Below, piece after piece: positions 23,102 through 35,100 of a stretch of 64,000 bases of DNA. Origin of the DNA: Nectonema munidae. Its lineage: Eukaryota > Nematomorpha > Nectonematoida > Nectonematidae. The notes under the pieces are model-generated. The model did no database searches, was not told the origin of the DNA, and saw only the letters and a list, made by a program, of their open reading frames with translations. Within the stretch, counting starts at the first letter, position 1, and the number at the start of each line of letters is the position of its first letter. The position numbers and the translations under genes are program-made. Where the stretch lies: contig JAUIRK010001033.1 of assembly GCA_030549495.1 (NCBI GenBank), positions 62,001-126,000 of the forward strand, given 5' to 3'.

Positions 23102-23880
23102 ATGTCTTTTCCAACTAACTCTTCTGATAAAACAGTGCCTTATCTCACGCCTGGAGTTTTAAACATTGATCCTGATGATGTTGACGCCCAAGAGTTTTAT
23201 CAACATTGGAAAAAAATGGAAATGCTTCTCGTTTACCTCGGTGCTTCTGCTGAAAATAAGTTTCATATTTTAGTTACTCGCGTAAGTTCTAAAATTTTCA
23301 AGCATGTGTTGAAATTAGTTATATACAAGAGTTCTTTGGAGGCGTTAGACAAACTTTTCTTGAAAAAGCATAGTCGTATGTCAGCACGCTTCAAACTTTT
23401 CACCAGGAAACAAAAGCCCTGTGAGTCTGTTACCTCCTTCATAGAGAGCTTGCAAGAGTTATCAAACGACTGACAGTACGAAGCTTTGTCTGCTGAAGAA
23501 AGCAGGAAAGAAGCTGTGTGCGTCGCGTTGATCCAAGGATTGAGTTCTCAATTGATTCGCAATTGCATTCTTGAGAAATCTAACGTAAAACTACAATCTG
23601 CAATTGATATGGCTATGGCACTTACGTTGACTAGTCAGGAAGCTAAGCTATTTGAATGTCCTGTGCGTAATCTGATGGAAGAGAATGCTAAGCAAGGTAA
23701 GGATACCGAATTATCCGCTGCAAAGACTCAATACTCATAGCAGTGCACCTATTGTGGATTGTCCATACATCCTAGGTTTAAATGCCCTTCCCGGAATGTT
23801 CAGTGTCATTCGAGTATGAAACAAGGACACTTTGCCAGAGTGTGTAAGTTTAAAGCTCAGCCAACTAGAGTTTTGTCTCA
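23102..23880 (+). pseudogene. gag region of the Ty3/gypsy fossil
   Basis: Begins at an ATG 20 bp after the 5' LTR. It carries the gypsy-type Gag signature of a helical capsid-like region (EFYQHWKKMEMLLVYLGA, LDKLFLKKHSRMSARFKLF) and a retained part of a zinc knuckle (CHSSMKQGHFARVCK). Fossil, broken. Confidence 0.72.
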
Positions 23881-23954
23881 AGCTCTGCTCCCTTTAACGT
23901 CTTCTACTTCTGCTTCTTGTAACCTAAAAATGCTGTCGAAGATATCAACTTCAA

Positions 23955-24130
23955 TTGAGTACGATACAAAGCACTTGTAGATACAGGATCTTCAAATAGT
24001 TTCATCAGTTGTGCAACTGTAAATCGCTTTAAACTGCCTATCTCTCCTTCTCCAGTATCAGTTGGTATGGCGAGTTCCTTACAAAGCGTTCTTTGCAATG
24101 GTCACGTATTCATTAACTTTTATTTTAACG
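23955..24130 (+). pseudogene. Aspartic protease region of the Ty3/gypsy fossil
   Basis: Reads ALVDTGSSNSFIS, the active-site D-T/S-G motif of retroelement proteases, followed by a hydrophobic stretch. Fossil. Confidence 0.7.
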
Positions 24131-24339
24131 GGCAGTATTATTATAACAATATTAAACTAATAGTTTTTCCAAATTTACTAACCGATTTTGTTTTGGGGCA
24201 AGATTTACAGTCTAATCATAAGTCTATTCATTTTAATTTTACAGGTAATAGACCTTCTTTAAACATTGTGTCCTTACGAGTACTCAAGTGTGATACTCCA
24301 TCTCTTTTTTCGAACCTTTCACCGAAGTGCCACCCAGTT

Positions 24340-24775
24340 ATAACTAAATCACGTAACTTTAGTGCACAGGATAGACATTTTATTAACTCGGAGATTGAGA
24401 GAATGTTACGAGAAGGAATAATAAAGCCTAGCAATAGCCATTTGCGGGTGCAAGAGTTGTGAAGTCAGACACCAAGTCTAGACTTGTAATTGATTATTCT
24501 CAGACCATCAACCGGTTCACTCTTCTAGATAGCTACCCATTACCTAAGATAGACGATTTGGTTAGAACGATGGCAAGTTATACGTTTTTTAGTAGCATAG
24601 ATCTATGTTCTGCTTATCATCAAGTAGCTATCAATGAAAAAGATAAGCCATATACAGCATTTCAAGCTGGGAATGCTCTCTACCAATTTAGACGTATACA
24701 TTTTGAGTTAACAAACAGGGTAGCATGTTTTCAAAGGATAATAGATAAATTGAAAAAAATGAAAAATTAAATGAT
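24340..24775 (+). pseudogene. Reverse transcriptase region of the Ty3/gypsy fossil
   Basis: Shows family blocks INSEIERMLREGIIKPSNS, RLVIDYSQTINRFT, DSYPLPKIDDLV, FFSSIDLCSAYHQVAI and KPYTAFQAGNALYQF, the N-terminal part of gypsy RT. Fossil, broken. Confidence 0.78.
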
Positions 24776-24939
24776 ACTTATGCCTATCTAGATTACATAA
24801 CGATATGTGGATTAGACCAAGACCATCACCACAAAAACGTCAAAAAATTTTTAGAGGCTTCGTAGCGTCTGCAATGGTTGTCATATTTACCGTTATGTTA
24901 AGCCACAGTTTGTTAAAACTAATGAAAAATTAATAAAAG

Positions 24940-25640
24940 CAATTCGTCGCTGGGAAAGTCTTAATTTAAATTTTAAGGGTCCAATACCAAGTGTGTCTAA
25001 CAACAAATATATTTTAGTAGTTGTAGATGAATATTCTAGGTTTCCTTTTGCAATTCCTTGTCAAAATACTTCGTCTGCAACTTTAATTTTTCATTTAACA
25101 AAACTCTTTTCTGTCTTGGGCCGAACTATGTGCATTCTGATCGTGGAGGTAGCTTTATGAGTGAGGAGTTTAGAACTTTTTTGAAAACAAAAGGTCTTGT
25201 GCCCAGTAGAACAACTCCATATAACCCAGAAGGAAATGGGCAAGCTGAGAGATTTGTAGGTTCTATAAGGAAATAAATTTTATTGACATTAAAAAGTTTG
25301 AATTTTGATATAAGATACTGTGAAGAGGCTATTCCGGTTGCATTGCACTCTTTGAAAACTTTAATATGCACTATCACTAACAAGTCACTGCACGAGTTTA
25401 TGTTTACTTTTCCTCAAAAAACGCAGACAGGAACTTCCATGCCACACGGGTTGCTGAGTCCATGCAAGGCTCCCGTCAGAAAGTTCAACCCAAGTAGCAA
25501 ATGCGTGGAGCAAGTGGAGGAAGTTGATGTAATCGATGCAAATCACCAGTACGCACATGTTTTATATCCAAGTGGGAGAGAAGACACCGTTTCCTTGAAG
25601 CATCTATCACAAGCCCCTCAAAGTAAAGCTCTTTAAAACC
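24940..25640 (+). pseudogene. Integrase region of the Ty3/gypsy fossil
   Basis: Shows integrase core blocks LNFKGPIPS, YILVVVDEYSRFPFAIP, VHSDRGGSFMSEEF and TTPYNPEGNGQAERFVGSI (catalytic D, D, E context), then a C-terminal stretch with VLYPSGREDTVSLKHLSQ. Fossil, broken. 25661-25855 holds a further polar frame before the 3' LTR. Confidence 0.78.
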
Positions 25641-25880
25641 AAAACTCATAGGAGTACCCAATGGAAAAGATTGTGGAAAAAGGTGGGCTTACATCAAGCG
25701 ATGGTCAAGGCGGTACCGCATTTGATAAAGAAGAACAAACGGATAGTGGAGAGACACAATGTATAAAGGAAACTGAAGACCAAAGCTCTGAACTCCTTCC
25801 AAGAAGATCAAGTAGAGAAAGAAAGCCTGTGGAAAGACTTCAATTACAATGGTGACCTTTGTTTTCCTGGAAGGGAAGAA

Positions 25881-26031
25881 TGTTATATGATTGTAAACAT
25901 ATGCTGTAAGCTCATCGCACCTTTAAATTAAAAGGCATCTCCGAGCCAATATTTATTTATGTTAACACTATTTAAATGCCTGACATTGATGCAAGGCATA
26001 GTTGGTTAATAAATTATCTTAATACATAAAA
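25881..26031 (+). repeat. 3' LTR of the Ty3/gypsy fossil
   Basis: Begins TGTTATATG right after a purine-rich tract and matches the 5' LTR along its length. The ACATA target duplication follows. Confidence 0.8.
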
Positions 26032-26036
26032 ACATA

Positions 26037-26708
26037 ATGTCACATGTGTGTGATCTTAATATCAAACTGCAAATGGAAAAACACACCATCTTCAATTTAA
26101 TCTCAGTAATTCATGCTTTCCAGAAAAAATTACGGCTTTTCAAGAATGATATTCAGAGCCAACCTTTCCATTTTCCTAGACTTTTGGAGCAATATAAAGA
26201 AAAAACCGATACTAAACATGCTCAATTTATTGAGAAGCTGATCAATAATTTCAAGGTACGTTTTGATGACTTTGTTCTTGGAAAACAGCTGCTGCTGTTC
26301 ACTCAAAAGCCTTTTCTGGTGACAGATCTCACAGAATTTTCAGTCGAAGTAAAACTCACCTGAAAATGGGTAGATGCTGCAGAAATCCAACTGGAACTAA
26401 TTGACTTTCAAGAGAATGTAGAGCTGAAACAAGTATTCTGTGATTGTGCACCAGAAACATTTTGATCAAAGGAAGGATCCCCTGCTAATTTTCCCACTCT
26501 TCACAGACTAGCAGTGCAAATTCTCACAATGTTTGGCTCCACTTACTGCAGCGAATCTGCTTTCTCTACCATGAACTTTGTGAAGAACAAGTTTCGCTCA
26601 TGCATGACCAGTGAACACCTCCACCACTGTCTTCGACTCGCTGTTGCTAAATTAGTACCAAGATTTAGGGAGCTAACAAGAAACAAAGAGTGTCATTTTT
26701 CTCACTAA
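26037..26708 (+). pseudogene. hAT-family transposase relic, C-terminal half
   Basis: One frame with two in-frame TGA stops (26361-26363, 26463-26465). It resumes the interrupted frame with MSHVCDLNIKLQMEKHTIFN, then HFPRLLEQYKEK, FVLGKQLLLFTQKPF and ELIDFQENVELKQVFCD. It ends with the hAT C-terminal dimerisation block FPTLHRLAVQILTMFGSTYC, ESAFSTMNFVKNKFRS, SEHLHHCLRLAV. The second TGA sits where Trp is usual in FW. hAT transposases make 8-bp target duplications. The N-terminal BED finger and catalytic core are not visible in the window. Confidence 0.82.
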
Positions 26709-26784
26709 AGTAAAGTCTGGCTGTAGTATTGATTTTTTTATTTGTAATATCTTCAATCGTAAATCCTATTCTTGTTATATTTTA

Positions 26785-27408
26785 GCTACAAAATTCAATG
26801 ATGTTTGCTGATGATATTACTTTTATTATGTCAGTTAATTCTTCCTTATTACAAGATGATTCCTATAATACAGTTTAATATGAAATTAAAAAAGAAATTT
26901 GTAATATACATTGTTGGCTTAATGATAATCGTATGTTCATGAACAATATTAAAACAAAGCTCTATTTTTTCCAACTTTAAAAAAAAATTTGATGAAATCT
27001 TTAAAAAGTTTGAAATTGAACGTGTAAAATCCTTACTTTTGCAGATTTATGTGTAACTTTCTCTTACTATTAGTAAATATGAAAACTCAAAATGTCTGTA
27101 TTAAAAATTTGTTCTTATGATGTTTCATTAAACTTTCATTATTTTAATGTAAATTTACGTATATTACTTTTTACAAGTCTAATATATAAATAAATATACA
27201 TATTACACACATACTTTTATGTATTAATAGTTATTTTATATCAAAGGTAGTTGTGACAGCGGTCCAAGAGGCGTTATGACACAACCTTGCAAATTGATTT
27301 ATTCTTTTTCTATCTTTATTTTGTTTGTATTCAATTATTTATAAAACTCAGGCTTTTGTCATATTTACAACCATATTATTATATTTTCCAAATAAAGTTC
27401 TTCTTCTT
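26785..27408 (+). mobile_element. 5'-truncated CR1-like LINE fragment with (TTC)n tail
   Basis: Begins in the RT catalytic block MMFADDITFIMSVNSS and continues ICNIHCWLNDNRMFMNNIKT KLYFF before decaying. An AT-rich 3'UTR leads to AAATAAAGTTCTTCTTCTT at 27389-27407. Same tail type as 8639-9013. Confidence 0.72.
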
Positions 27409-28384
27409 ATTTCACTTACATTGTGCTTGTGGAGAAGCAACCTTGATGATATTTCGGTAGTTAATTAGAAATGGAATTGAAAATGAAAGATGGGAAATTT
27501 GAAATCCAAAAATAACCAGAATGGGTAGTTTAGCCCTAATTTGAACAAGGAAAAAGGGGCCAAAATTTTAAGGTGGAGGGCCCAGATATATTTCTCGAGG
27601 GGACAAAAAGTTTCCAGAGAATAACATTTTTAATAAGAATATTTTACCCTTAGGTTGTAATCTGCATTTGTGTTAGGAACACGCTTAAATACTTTGTAAC
27701 GGATCTTTTTTATAAAAGCAATAATTAACTTAATTTTTCTGACTTTACTAATTTATTTTCATAAATAGAACTTTTATTAATTCCTTATTTTATTTAAAAT
27801 CAAATACATTATCGAACTACTATAAAACATTATCTAAAAAATATACCTATCTCTCCGATACATTGCTACAAGCCATTTTACAACTACTATTATCACATAA
27901 CACCCCAAATAAAATGGAAATATAGAAAGCGATACTAAGAGAAATAGAAAGAAGAACCAGCAGTTTTCGGTACTGATATATTAATTCGTCCACAACAAAT
28001 ATCACTTGACAAAAGATACATCAGTAAGGACGAGGGAAGAAATCAAAGAAATCTTCTCTACTCTCTTCTCACTAATTTGTGCTTAGAATACGTTTCTACT
28101 TGCTACTTTGCATGGATTGTATGATGTTTGGGAAGATAAGCACCCAGTTATGTGTTATCTGATTTACATCATCTCATTGTCTTTTTTTTATCATATCAAA
28201 CACTCTTTCTGGCTGAGTTATTTTCTAAAAAATAGAAAGATTTAATCTCTAAGCGAGGATGATCATTTTGTATTCATTCGTGTTGCACCTTTTTTCAACT
28301 TTTTAAATTACATTTATTGTATAATAATCGATTTGTTTTACGATACTCTCAGTAAATTTTTTAAATTTTTACAATTTTTGAGAC
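27409..28384. other. No recognisable gene
   Basis: AT-rich sequence. Small GC-richer islands near 27540-27620 carry no extended frame. Confidence 0.5.
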
Positions 28385-28830
28385 TTTGTTATAACATAAC
28401 ATAACATAGCATAATTTATTAGCGAAAGTAGGCAGAGCCTGTTGATAAATATCGCATTTGAGTAAAGGAAAGAAGAAGGGGAGAATGCAATGTTTAGCAG
28501 AGCTCAAACATTCTGTCTTTCCAAAATTCATCCAATTTTTTCTTAAAATCATATACGTTTGGAGCATTAACAATGTCATCGGGAAGTGAATTCAAGTCAT
28601 TAATCATTCTTTCAGAGAAAAACGATTTCTGACATTTTTGAGAGTGGAATCTTTGCTTTCTTTTTGAAAAATCAGGTAAAATTCTAGAGTTGATGAGCAT
28701 CTTTCCATGAAGGATATTATAAACGGTAATCATGTCTCTCCTTTTGAAACGATAGAGTAAGGAAAGTAGATTTAGTTTCATGAGTCTTTCCTTGTAGCTT
28801 ATGTCTTTCAAACCATGATTGTCAAAGTCT
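28385..28830 (-). mobile_element. CR1/L2-like LINE 3' fragment with (TATGT)n tail
   Basis: The minus strand encodes YKERLMKLNLLSLLYRFKRR, DMITVYNILHGK, then after a polar stretch SFFSERMINDLNSLPDDIV and FKKKLDEFWKD, the classic C-terminus of CR1/L2-type ORF2 proteins. The 3' end on this strand is TTATGCTATGTTATGTTATG, a pentanucleotide tail. The 5' part is lost. Confidence 0.78.
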
Positions 28831-29280
28831 TTAAAAAGTTAAAGTCTTTTAAAGTTATAATATATAGTTTAATATTGGATCATATTCCTTACTAAAATTT
28901 AGAAAAAACTTTTAAAATTTTAATTTATTATTCCACGACTATTTTTTATAGTTATGTTTCTCCAATTTAAATAAAATATAGGCAAATCTAGATTGTCTAT
29001 TATATTATGCGGAAATGTCCAATATTTTTTCCCATCTAAGGAATTTATAAACAAACAAATAATGTTTGATGATTCTATTTCTGGTTTTCAGCTCCCACCT
29101 TACAAAAAAGTATTATCAGCTCAAAGGGAGGGGTGTCATGTGAGTCAGAATACTCACACTCCTTATGGCCTGATTAATACCATACACAAACTTTTACTCG
29201 CCTTTTACGAAATGCAGTTTTACAATAGCTCTATTAATCGCGGATAGTCTACTACTAATATCCCGATAGTAAAATTCAAA

Positions 29281-29425
29281 GGGGATGTGAGTAAGCTTGG
29301 TTAGATACTGGGTTTCGATAACTCAAGGTCTTGGATTCGATCCTGCATCAAGCCCACTTTCCTCATAGTTGGATACAAGCGTACATTACCTACATTTACT
29401 AGCTACATTGGTAACTACATTTTAC
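29281..29425 (+). mobile_element. tRNA-derived SINE
   Basis: Carries RNA polymerase III promoter boxes: an A-box-like GAGTAAGCTTGG and, about 35 bp on, a B box GGATTCGATCC. The order of the two arms is tRNA-like, but no clover-leaf closes, so it is not a tRNA gene. The body after the B box (CATCAAGCCCACTTTCCTCA, then TAGTTGGATACAAG) matches the minus-strand copy at 43262-43372. Confidence 0.5.
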
Positions 29426-29599
29426 AGATAAAAAATAAGAAGGAAAGAGAAAGAATGAATCAATTTTGAAGAGAAAAAGTTACAAATATGATATATTTAT
29501 AGATACGAAACGTTTGAGAGTATTTTTGGGTATTCGTTTACTTTCTGAATATATTAATTTACTTTCGAGACATATTTCAGAGCAGAACTGACGTTAAAA

Positions 29600-29925
29600 A
29601 TAAAATCATATATTATTTTCAGAAAAAAATTATTTTAGAAAATCATCGTATTCTTGCATTTTGCTGACAATAAATTTTTATATTTAGAAGATAAATTTTT
29701 CAAATTCGATACTTTTGATTTTCACTTGAATGAAAAATTCATGGACGATTTTGTTCCAGTTCAATATATAGCTCATGATGAATCAATAGTTAATTACTTT
29801 TGCGGACATTCTTGTAAGCAATGTATACGAAGCAAGCCAAAAATTATATTTGGATGCAAAGTTTGGTGATTTTGTACTTCAGATGGATATCTCTTTCACT
29901 TTGATTTTTATATCGATTTTTTATT
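29600..29925 (+). pseudogene. piggyBac transposase core fragment
   Basis: FLHFADNKFLYLEDKFFKF, DFHLNEKFMDDFVPVQY, HDESIVNYFCGHSCKQCI and KPKIIFGCKVW follow the piggyBac order for the region around the first catalytic Asp (consensus DESMVPYFGRHSCKQFIRGK). After a frame change, DAKFGDFVLQMDI follows. Only this block survives. Third piggyBac lineage in the window. Confidence 0.75.
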
Positions 29926-30089
29926 TTGTTTTTGTTAGTAAAACAAAATCAAAAAGAGTGAAGAAAAAACTCTATATTACTATCTTAAAAAGATTCAAGA
30001 GGAATAGTAAATTGATATTTACAAATGGATTTTATATGTTATCCAAGCTAGAACTGCGCCCAAAATGTTCAGGCCCAAAATGACAGAAA

Positions 30090-32150
30090 ATGAAAGTGGT
30101 ATGTGCAAAAAAGGGGCCTTCCCTATGATTGATTTTAGATGGATGCAAAATAATGTTGTCACCCTATGTAATTCCACTTATTGTATTTTTACCATATAAA
30201 TTAGTAAAAAGTTTTATAGAAGAAAAGGGAAAAGATTGAAATCGATTGTCCAAATTTAATTTTTCTGCATAATTCAACTCATAATTTTTCAATTATTGCA
30301 ACAAGTATAATGTTAGCATACAACGTAAAAAGTAGTACTTCTCATTGTTCACTTTGATGCTCGATGTTTCATTGTATTATTTGTGGTACTTACACATAAA
30401 ACACATTGAAAAAATCTTTAGTAGATTGCAGAAGGAAGGAAGTGCAGGAAAAGCTGTTCTCACATCCTGACATAATCGATGTAATGATGAAGAAAGTGCT
30501 GTCCTCTTAGGGGAGAAGGAGAACTCTCCATGTATAAATAAAAGTCATAAAACATAGAATATAATGTTGAATATAATGCAAAACAAAAATAAAAATCTAT
30601 TTAAATCACGATAATAAGCGTGTATAAAAGTCATAAAAGCAAGTTTTTGGATGCAAATAAACATGGCATTTAATACAATTACGATTAGGAGCAACTTTAC
30701 ATTGTCTGTTCCATTTTTTCTAATATTACTTTACAAGTGTTCAAAAGAGATTTAAGTTTATTTTTCAGCAAAAAAATTATTTTTCCAAGGCATTAAAAAT
30801 TAATTTAAAATTATCATTACAAGAATACAAGTCTTTATTTTGTTGATTTGATATTTTATATAAAAAAGTTCTTCATTATTCAATACTGTAAAACAAATTT
30901 ATAGCTTTTTTTTGCCTCATGAGTTATCAAAATTCACCTTATAAATTATTTATATCATTCCCTACTTCATTAACAGATTCAATATTTGACATTTTGCCCT
31001 TACAAGAATATATAAAAATTCCATTATTTCCTTCTCCGAACGTTCATTGAATAAATTTTAAAAAAGCTTATGACCTATTTTATATTTATCTCCAAACAAT
31101 ACGAGCTTTTCTTGAACTAGTTAGATAATTGAAAATAAATAATATAAAATAAAATTATTTCGATTGTAATTAAGTAAAAACCAAAATTTATGATGATATT
31201 TAGAATTGAATTTTAATTAAAATTTATAAAATAAAATTTCTATTTGAATTTAAAAAATCTATAAATAATAACTTTATAAATATACAATAGTATTTGTAAT
31301 TCAATCTCTATATATAACATTTAATTACTTTTTAACTTTTAGTTAAATAGATCAATTAAAATAAAAAACATAAATTTTTGTTAAAATTGATACTTAATTT
31401 TAGAAATAAATAGCGATTATTTTTTGTTAATATGAACGAGTTTAGGAATAATTTAATCCTAAAAATGGAAATTTTTTTATGCATTTGATCAATAAAACGA
31501 GTAAAATTAAAAGGGTGACCAAGCACTCAAAATTTCGAGTGGTTTAGAACATTTTTCAAGAGGAAAAAAACTGTTAAAGTTTTGGACGAATAAATTCAAT
31601 ATGCGACGATCTTTGAAACTGCAATGAAAAGATACGGTTATTTCCAACTTATAACGTTTTTGAGTCATAATTTTCAGACGTGTGTGCGTTAACAATTCTC
31701 TTACAATTTTTATATGAACAATTATCACTAAATCTGATATAATAATTGAATGAAAAGTAAAAAGATTATCCCACGAATATATTTATATTCCAATATTTTT
31801 GATAAAAAAGTATTTTAATTATTATTTTTGATTTTACCTTCATTAAATATTTTAGGGCCTAAAGGTCGTTTCGATAAAGATTTGGACGTGTATATAAAAA
31901 AAGGCTGAAGAGCACGGAGCCAATATGTAGATTTTTGTGTTTAAGCGTGGGTATACACGCTTAAGTATATGCTTGTATACTCTTTTCAAAGGAAAATCTC
32001 TCATCTTCTGTTTAAAAACGCCTTTTCGCAATTCAAAATGCAAACCTTGATTAAAATAAATCATTAGTCAAGATGTAAACTTTAATATCCACTTTATTTC
32101 CTCACTCCTTTCATAGGTATTTACAAAGTGCAGGATTGTAAATTTTGCTT
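30090..32150. other. No recognisable gene
   Basis: Two kilobases of very AT-rich DNA. A TATATAAAA-type string at about 31891 is not followed by a credible coding frame. Confidence 0.5.
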
Positions 32151-32155
32151 ACTTT

Positions 32156-32404
32156 TTAATTAACTTTCTCAGTAGAGAGAGGGGGAGAGAGAGGTGGTGG
32201 TTGTGTTGAAGACCGCGAACAAGTAAACTGCTTCAAAGAATTCACTCTTTCACCACTACAACCAAAGCGAGCCACTTTACAAAGCCAATTTTTAATTACA
32301 CCAAGTGTCATATACGCGGAGATAGATAACTTTATCTTGTTGAGTAGAGCGTTGCTGAGCATTTTCCCATCGCGAGCTAAGTGATATTCACTTATCGTAT
32401 GCAA
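32156..32404 (-). CDS. Unrecognised GC-richer open frame, possible exon
   Basis: An 82-codon frame in a GC-rich island within AT-rich surroundings. It encodes SEYHLARDGKMLSNALLNKI, then a Cys-containing stretch (NWLCKVARFGCSGE) and a Ser/Pro-rich C-terminus from the GA-rich tract at 32172-32196. I do not recognise a domain. It may be an exon or a 5'UTR/promoter island. Confidence 0.2.
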   Translation of the reverse strand: MHTISEYHLARDGKMLSNALLNKIKLSISAYMTLGVIKNWLCKVARFGCSGERVNSLKQFTCSRSSTQPPPLSPPLSTEKVN

Positions 32405-32738
32405 GCGCCACCACGACCAGTTTACATATCACCATGTCACTATCTATTATATTATAGGCATAATAAATTTCAATAAGCAAAGTAGCCAAACGGAACAGAG
32501 TTGAACAGTGAGGAACAAAATTCGAGCAGCAACGATGTTAACTAATCAGCAATCGCTATTCTTGTTCCACATTTATATGGAAGGAGTTAATAGCCCAAAT
32601 GTCCTTACTACCTATGTATGGGTAAAAGCTTTCAATAAGAAATTTAGTAAATACTACCTACAAGCTACGATTTTGATTTTTTTCCCAAATTTACACATTT
32701 TATCCTAATAGCTAAATAATTTAATTAGAAAAATTACT

Positions 32739-32949
32739 GGTACATTCCTGTTATCGCCCCACCACCCCAAAATGTTATAAAACATGTATTAAAGTACACA
32801 AATGTATTAAAAAAACAAGTGAAAAATCTTGAAAAAAGGTTTTGATTAATGATATATAGTAAGTTTAATGTAGGTTAGGTTAAAACAATACAAGAATATT
32901 TATCGTGGTAGAAGAGCGATGGGTGGTGGGGCGATAACAGGAAAGTACC
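32739..32949. mobile_element. 211-bp MITE, 29-bp inverted ends, 8-bp target duplication
   Basis: Ends begin GGTACxTTCCTGTTATCGCC and continue CCACCACCC; the right end is the reverse complement with one mismatch (A/T at position 6). An exact 8-bp duplication AAATTACT flanks it (32731-32738 and 32950-32957). The interior is AT-rich and non-coding. An 8-bp TSD fits hAT, and the GG..CC ends would also fit Merlin. Confidence 0.9.
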
Positions 32950-32957
32950 AAATTACT

Positions 32958-35100
32958 TATCTGAAATATCATTTTTTCAGAAGTTTCTGGAACTTTAAAA
33001 AAATGGCGTACATTTTTATAAATTATTGTAAATAATAAATTCAATAATGAATTTTTGCCATGTTTTTTGGATTATAGAGCAAATAAGAAATCTCGAATTT
33101 TGTATTTATACTACCATTCAAATAGCTATAAATATTATTATAAATGATTTTTATTTTTTACGAAATTAAGTTATATGATCAGGTAAATTAACATAACTCA
33201 AATATTTTTGAAATCAATTCACAGATAAAGTAACAGGATGCAAAAGTTGAAACAGAAATTTTTGACATTAAAAATTAAAAAACCGAAATATTCACTACTT
33301 TATAAATCACTATACGTTAAGAGCCAGAAGAGTAGCATTTTATATATTCTCGACCAAACACTCTTATAGTTTAGAAGCAAAGGTATCTTTATATTTGAGT
33401 TATGGTATCCAAGAAACGACTTTGCTGATGTCTTCACAGAGGATATATCAAAAAAGAGTTTTATGACCAGCAATAAAATTTAAGTATTAATGATTTTAAC
33501 TTTTTAAATGTTTAAAAGATTGAATCCACAAATATGGAGGATTAATCAGCAACGATGAAAAATTGATTTTCGAAATAAAGATCGATATTCTGATCATTAA
33601 GTTAGTTTGTGTTTTCATTAAAGGAATTGGTATTACTCACTAAAGACATTATTTATGTTTAATTAAATGTTTTTATTAAATTTAATACAAAATTAGATGA
33701 ATACATTTAAATATTTCATTATGATACATTTATAATCAATTTTACAAGTAAAAAATTCAGACCTTACCTTTTAATATGAGATATTTCGCGAGCACTAATA
33801 AGAATCTACGCGAACTAAGAAAAAATTTTGATTTAATTAAGATGAAAACTAGAGCTGTGCATAGAACAAAATAAGCCTGATTAAATGAAAAAGAAAGAGC
33901 ATAGCTCGGATGTTTTTCGTTTTTTGTGCTATCACAAAGTTATTTTTTTTAGCAATTTGGCACTTCTATAGCTCCCTCCTGCATCTAATATATAAACTTC
34001 TTATTATTATCTAAAGAGTCTATTATTAAAAAAGTGAACATTATATACCTTAAACAATTTATTAATATTTTTTAGTTTAGATATTTATTTGCTATTTTAT
34101 TTAGTTTGTTAGTAAGTCAGTTAATTCGATTGCTATTGCCATCTAGTTAATTAATTTTTGTTTCCATAACACTATCAAACATTAATTAACAACCGTCTAT
34201 CCAACTTAATAAACTAACTAAACTCCTCATCCGCTATTTGGGGAAAGAAAGGTAATTTGTCCCCTCCTCCTGAATCAAGACAAGTTTAAGATTTTTTTAT
34301 ATTCTAAGGGCTGTGTAGCGAATTTTGTAAATTTATAAAACTATGATCAAACTGAAACAATTTAATATTTTGTACTCACTCCCCCTTTGTAAATTATATG
34401 CCCCGCCCATATAAATATAAAGTGCTAGGGAAGGGGGGCTGCTATAAATACTATAAAATTCGAAGCATTTTAACACGCCTTGAGATTGTACCCAGCGATG
34501 TGCCGCGGAAAAACGAAAAACAGATAAAGGAGACATGACTGTACCAGTAAAACAGCAGACTTAATACCTTATTTTTCACTACAGTGATTACGATAAGATA
34601 ATTTTGCATCCTACTTTTTTTTATTTATGCGTTAGTCAAAATAATTGTCATTTTTCTCAATGTACAGTTTAGAAGATATCAAAGTAAAATTTACGCCATT
34701 TCCTTTATTGCAAAATGAATAAAATCGATCATAAAGCCAAAACTTTTAAATATCAACCATTTTTAGTACTTAATAAAGTAAAACAATAAAGGCAAATACC
34801 AAAATAATGAGAAAAAAATTCAATCACAAATTTAAAAATCCCTAGATGATGACAAAATCCTAAAGGAATTATTTTTTCTTTATTTTAGTTTATATGAAAA
34901 ATATTGATACTAATTTTCTAACAAATGTAATGAAGAAATATTTGATATGTCAAAATTCAATAATAAAAATTTTCTTTGGCAAAGATGAGTGATGTATGCT
35001 ATATAAAGTGAAAAGTGGCGTTTAATTCTTTTTTATCTGAGAATACACGGAACATACGACAAACCAATTGCAAAGTTGCTCCTTTGAAACACGGTGGCAA
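32958..35100. other. No recognisable gene
   Basis: AT-rich sequence with short frames only. 34255-34545 is somewhat richer in GC but has no supported feature. Confidence 0.5.

Larger units (their letters stand above)
22937..26031 (+). mobile_element. Ty3/gypsy LTR retrotransposon fossil
   Basis: Bounded by two short LTRs in direct orientation and by a 5-bp duplication ACATA (22932-22936 and 26032-26036). Between them, in Ty3/gypsy order, come gag with zinc-knuckle remains, aspartic protease, reverse transcriptase and integrase. A polypurine stretch GGAAGGGAAGAA lies directly before the 3' LTR. The element is broken, with several breaks, and is not full length for the family. By eye the LTRs differ at about ten positions plus a short indel, so it is fairly old. 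It sits inside a hAT transposase relic. Confidence 0.88.

Noticed and set aside
29290-29365. Possible functional tRNA gene
   Set aside because: A and B boxes are present but the arms do not pair into a clover-leaf, and the flanks continue as a SINE body.
31885-32064. TATA-like promoter (TGTATATAAAAAAAGG) and minus-strand frame
   Set aside because: Common by chance in DNA this AT-rich, and no coding frame or initiator context supports it.
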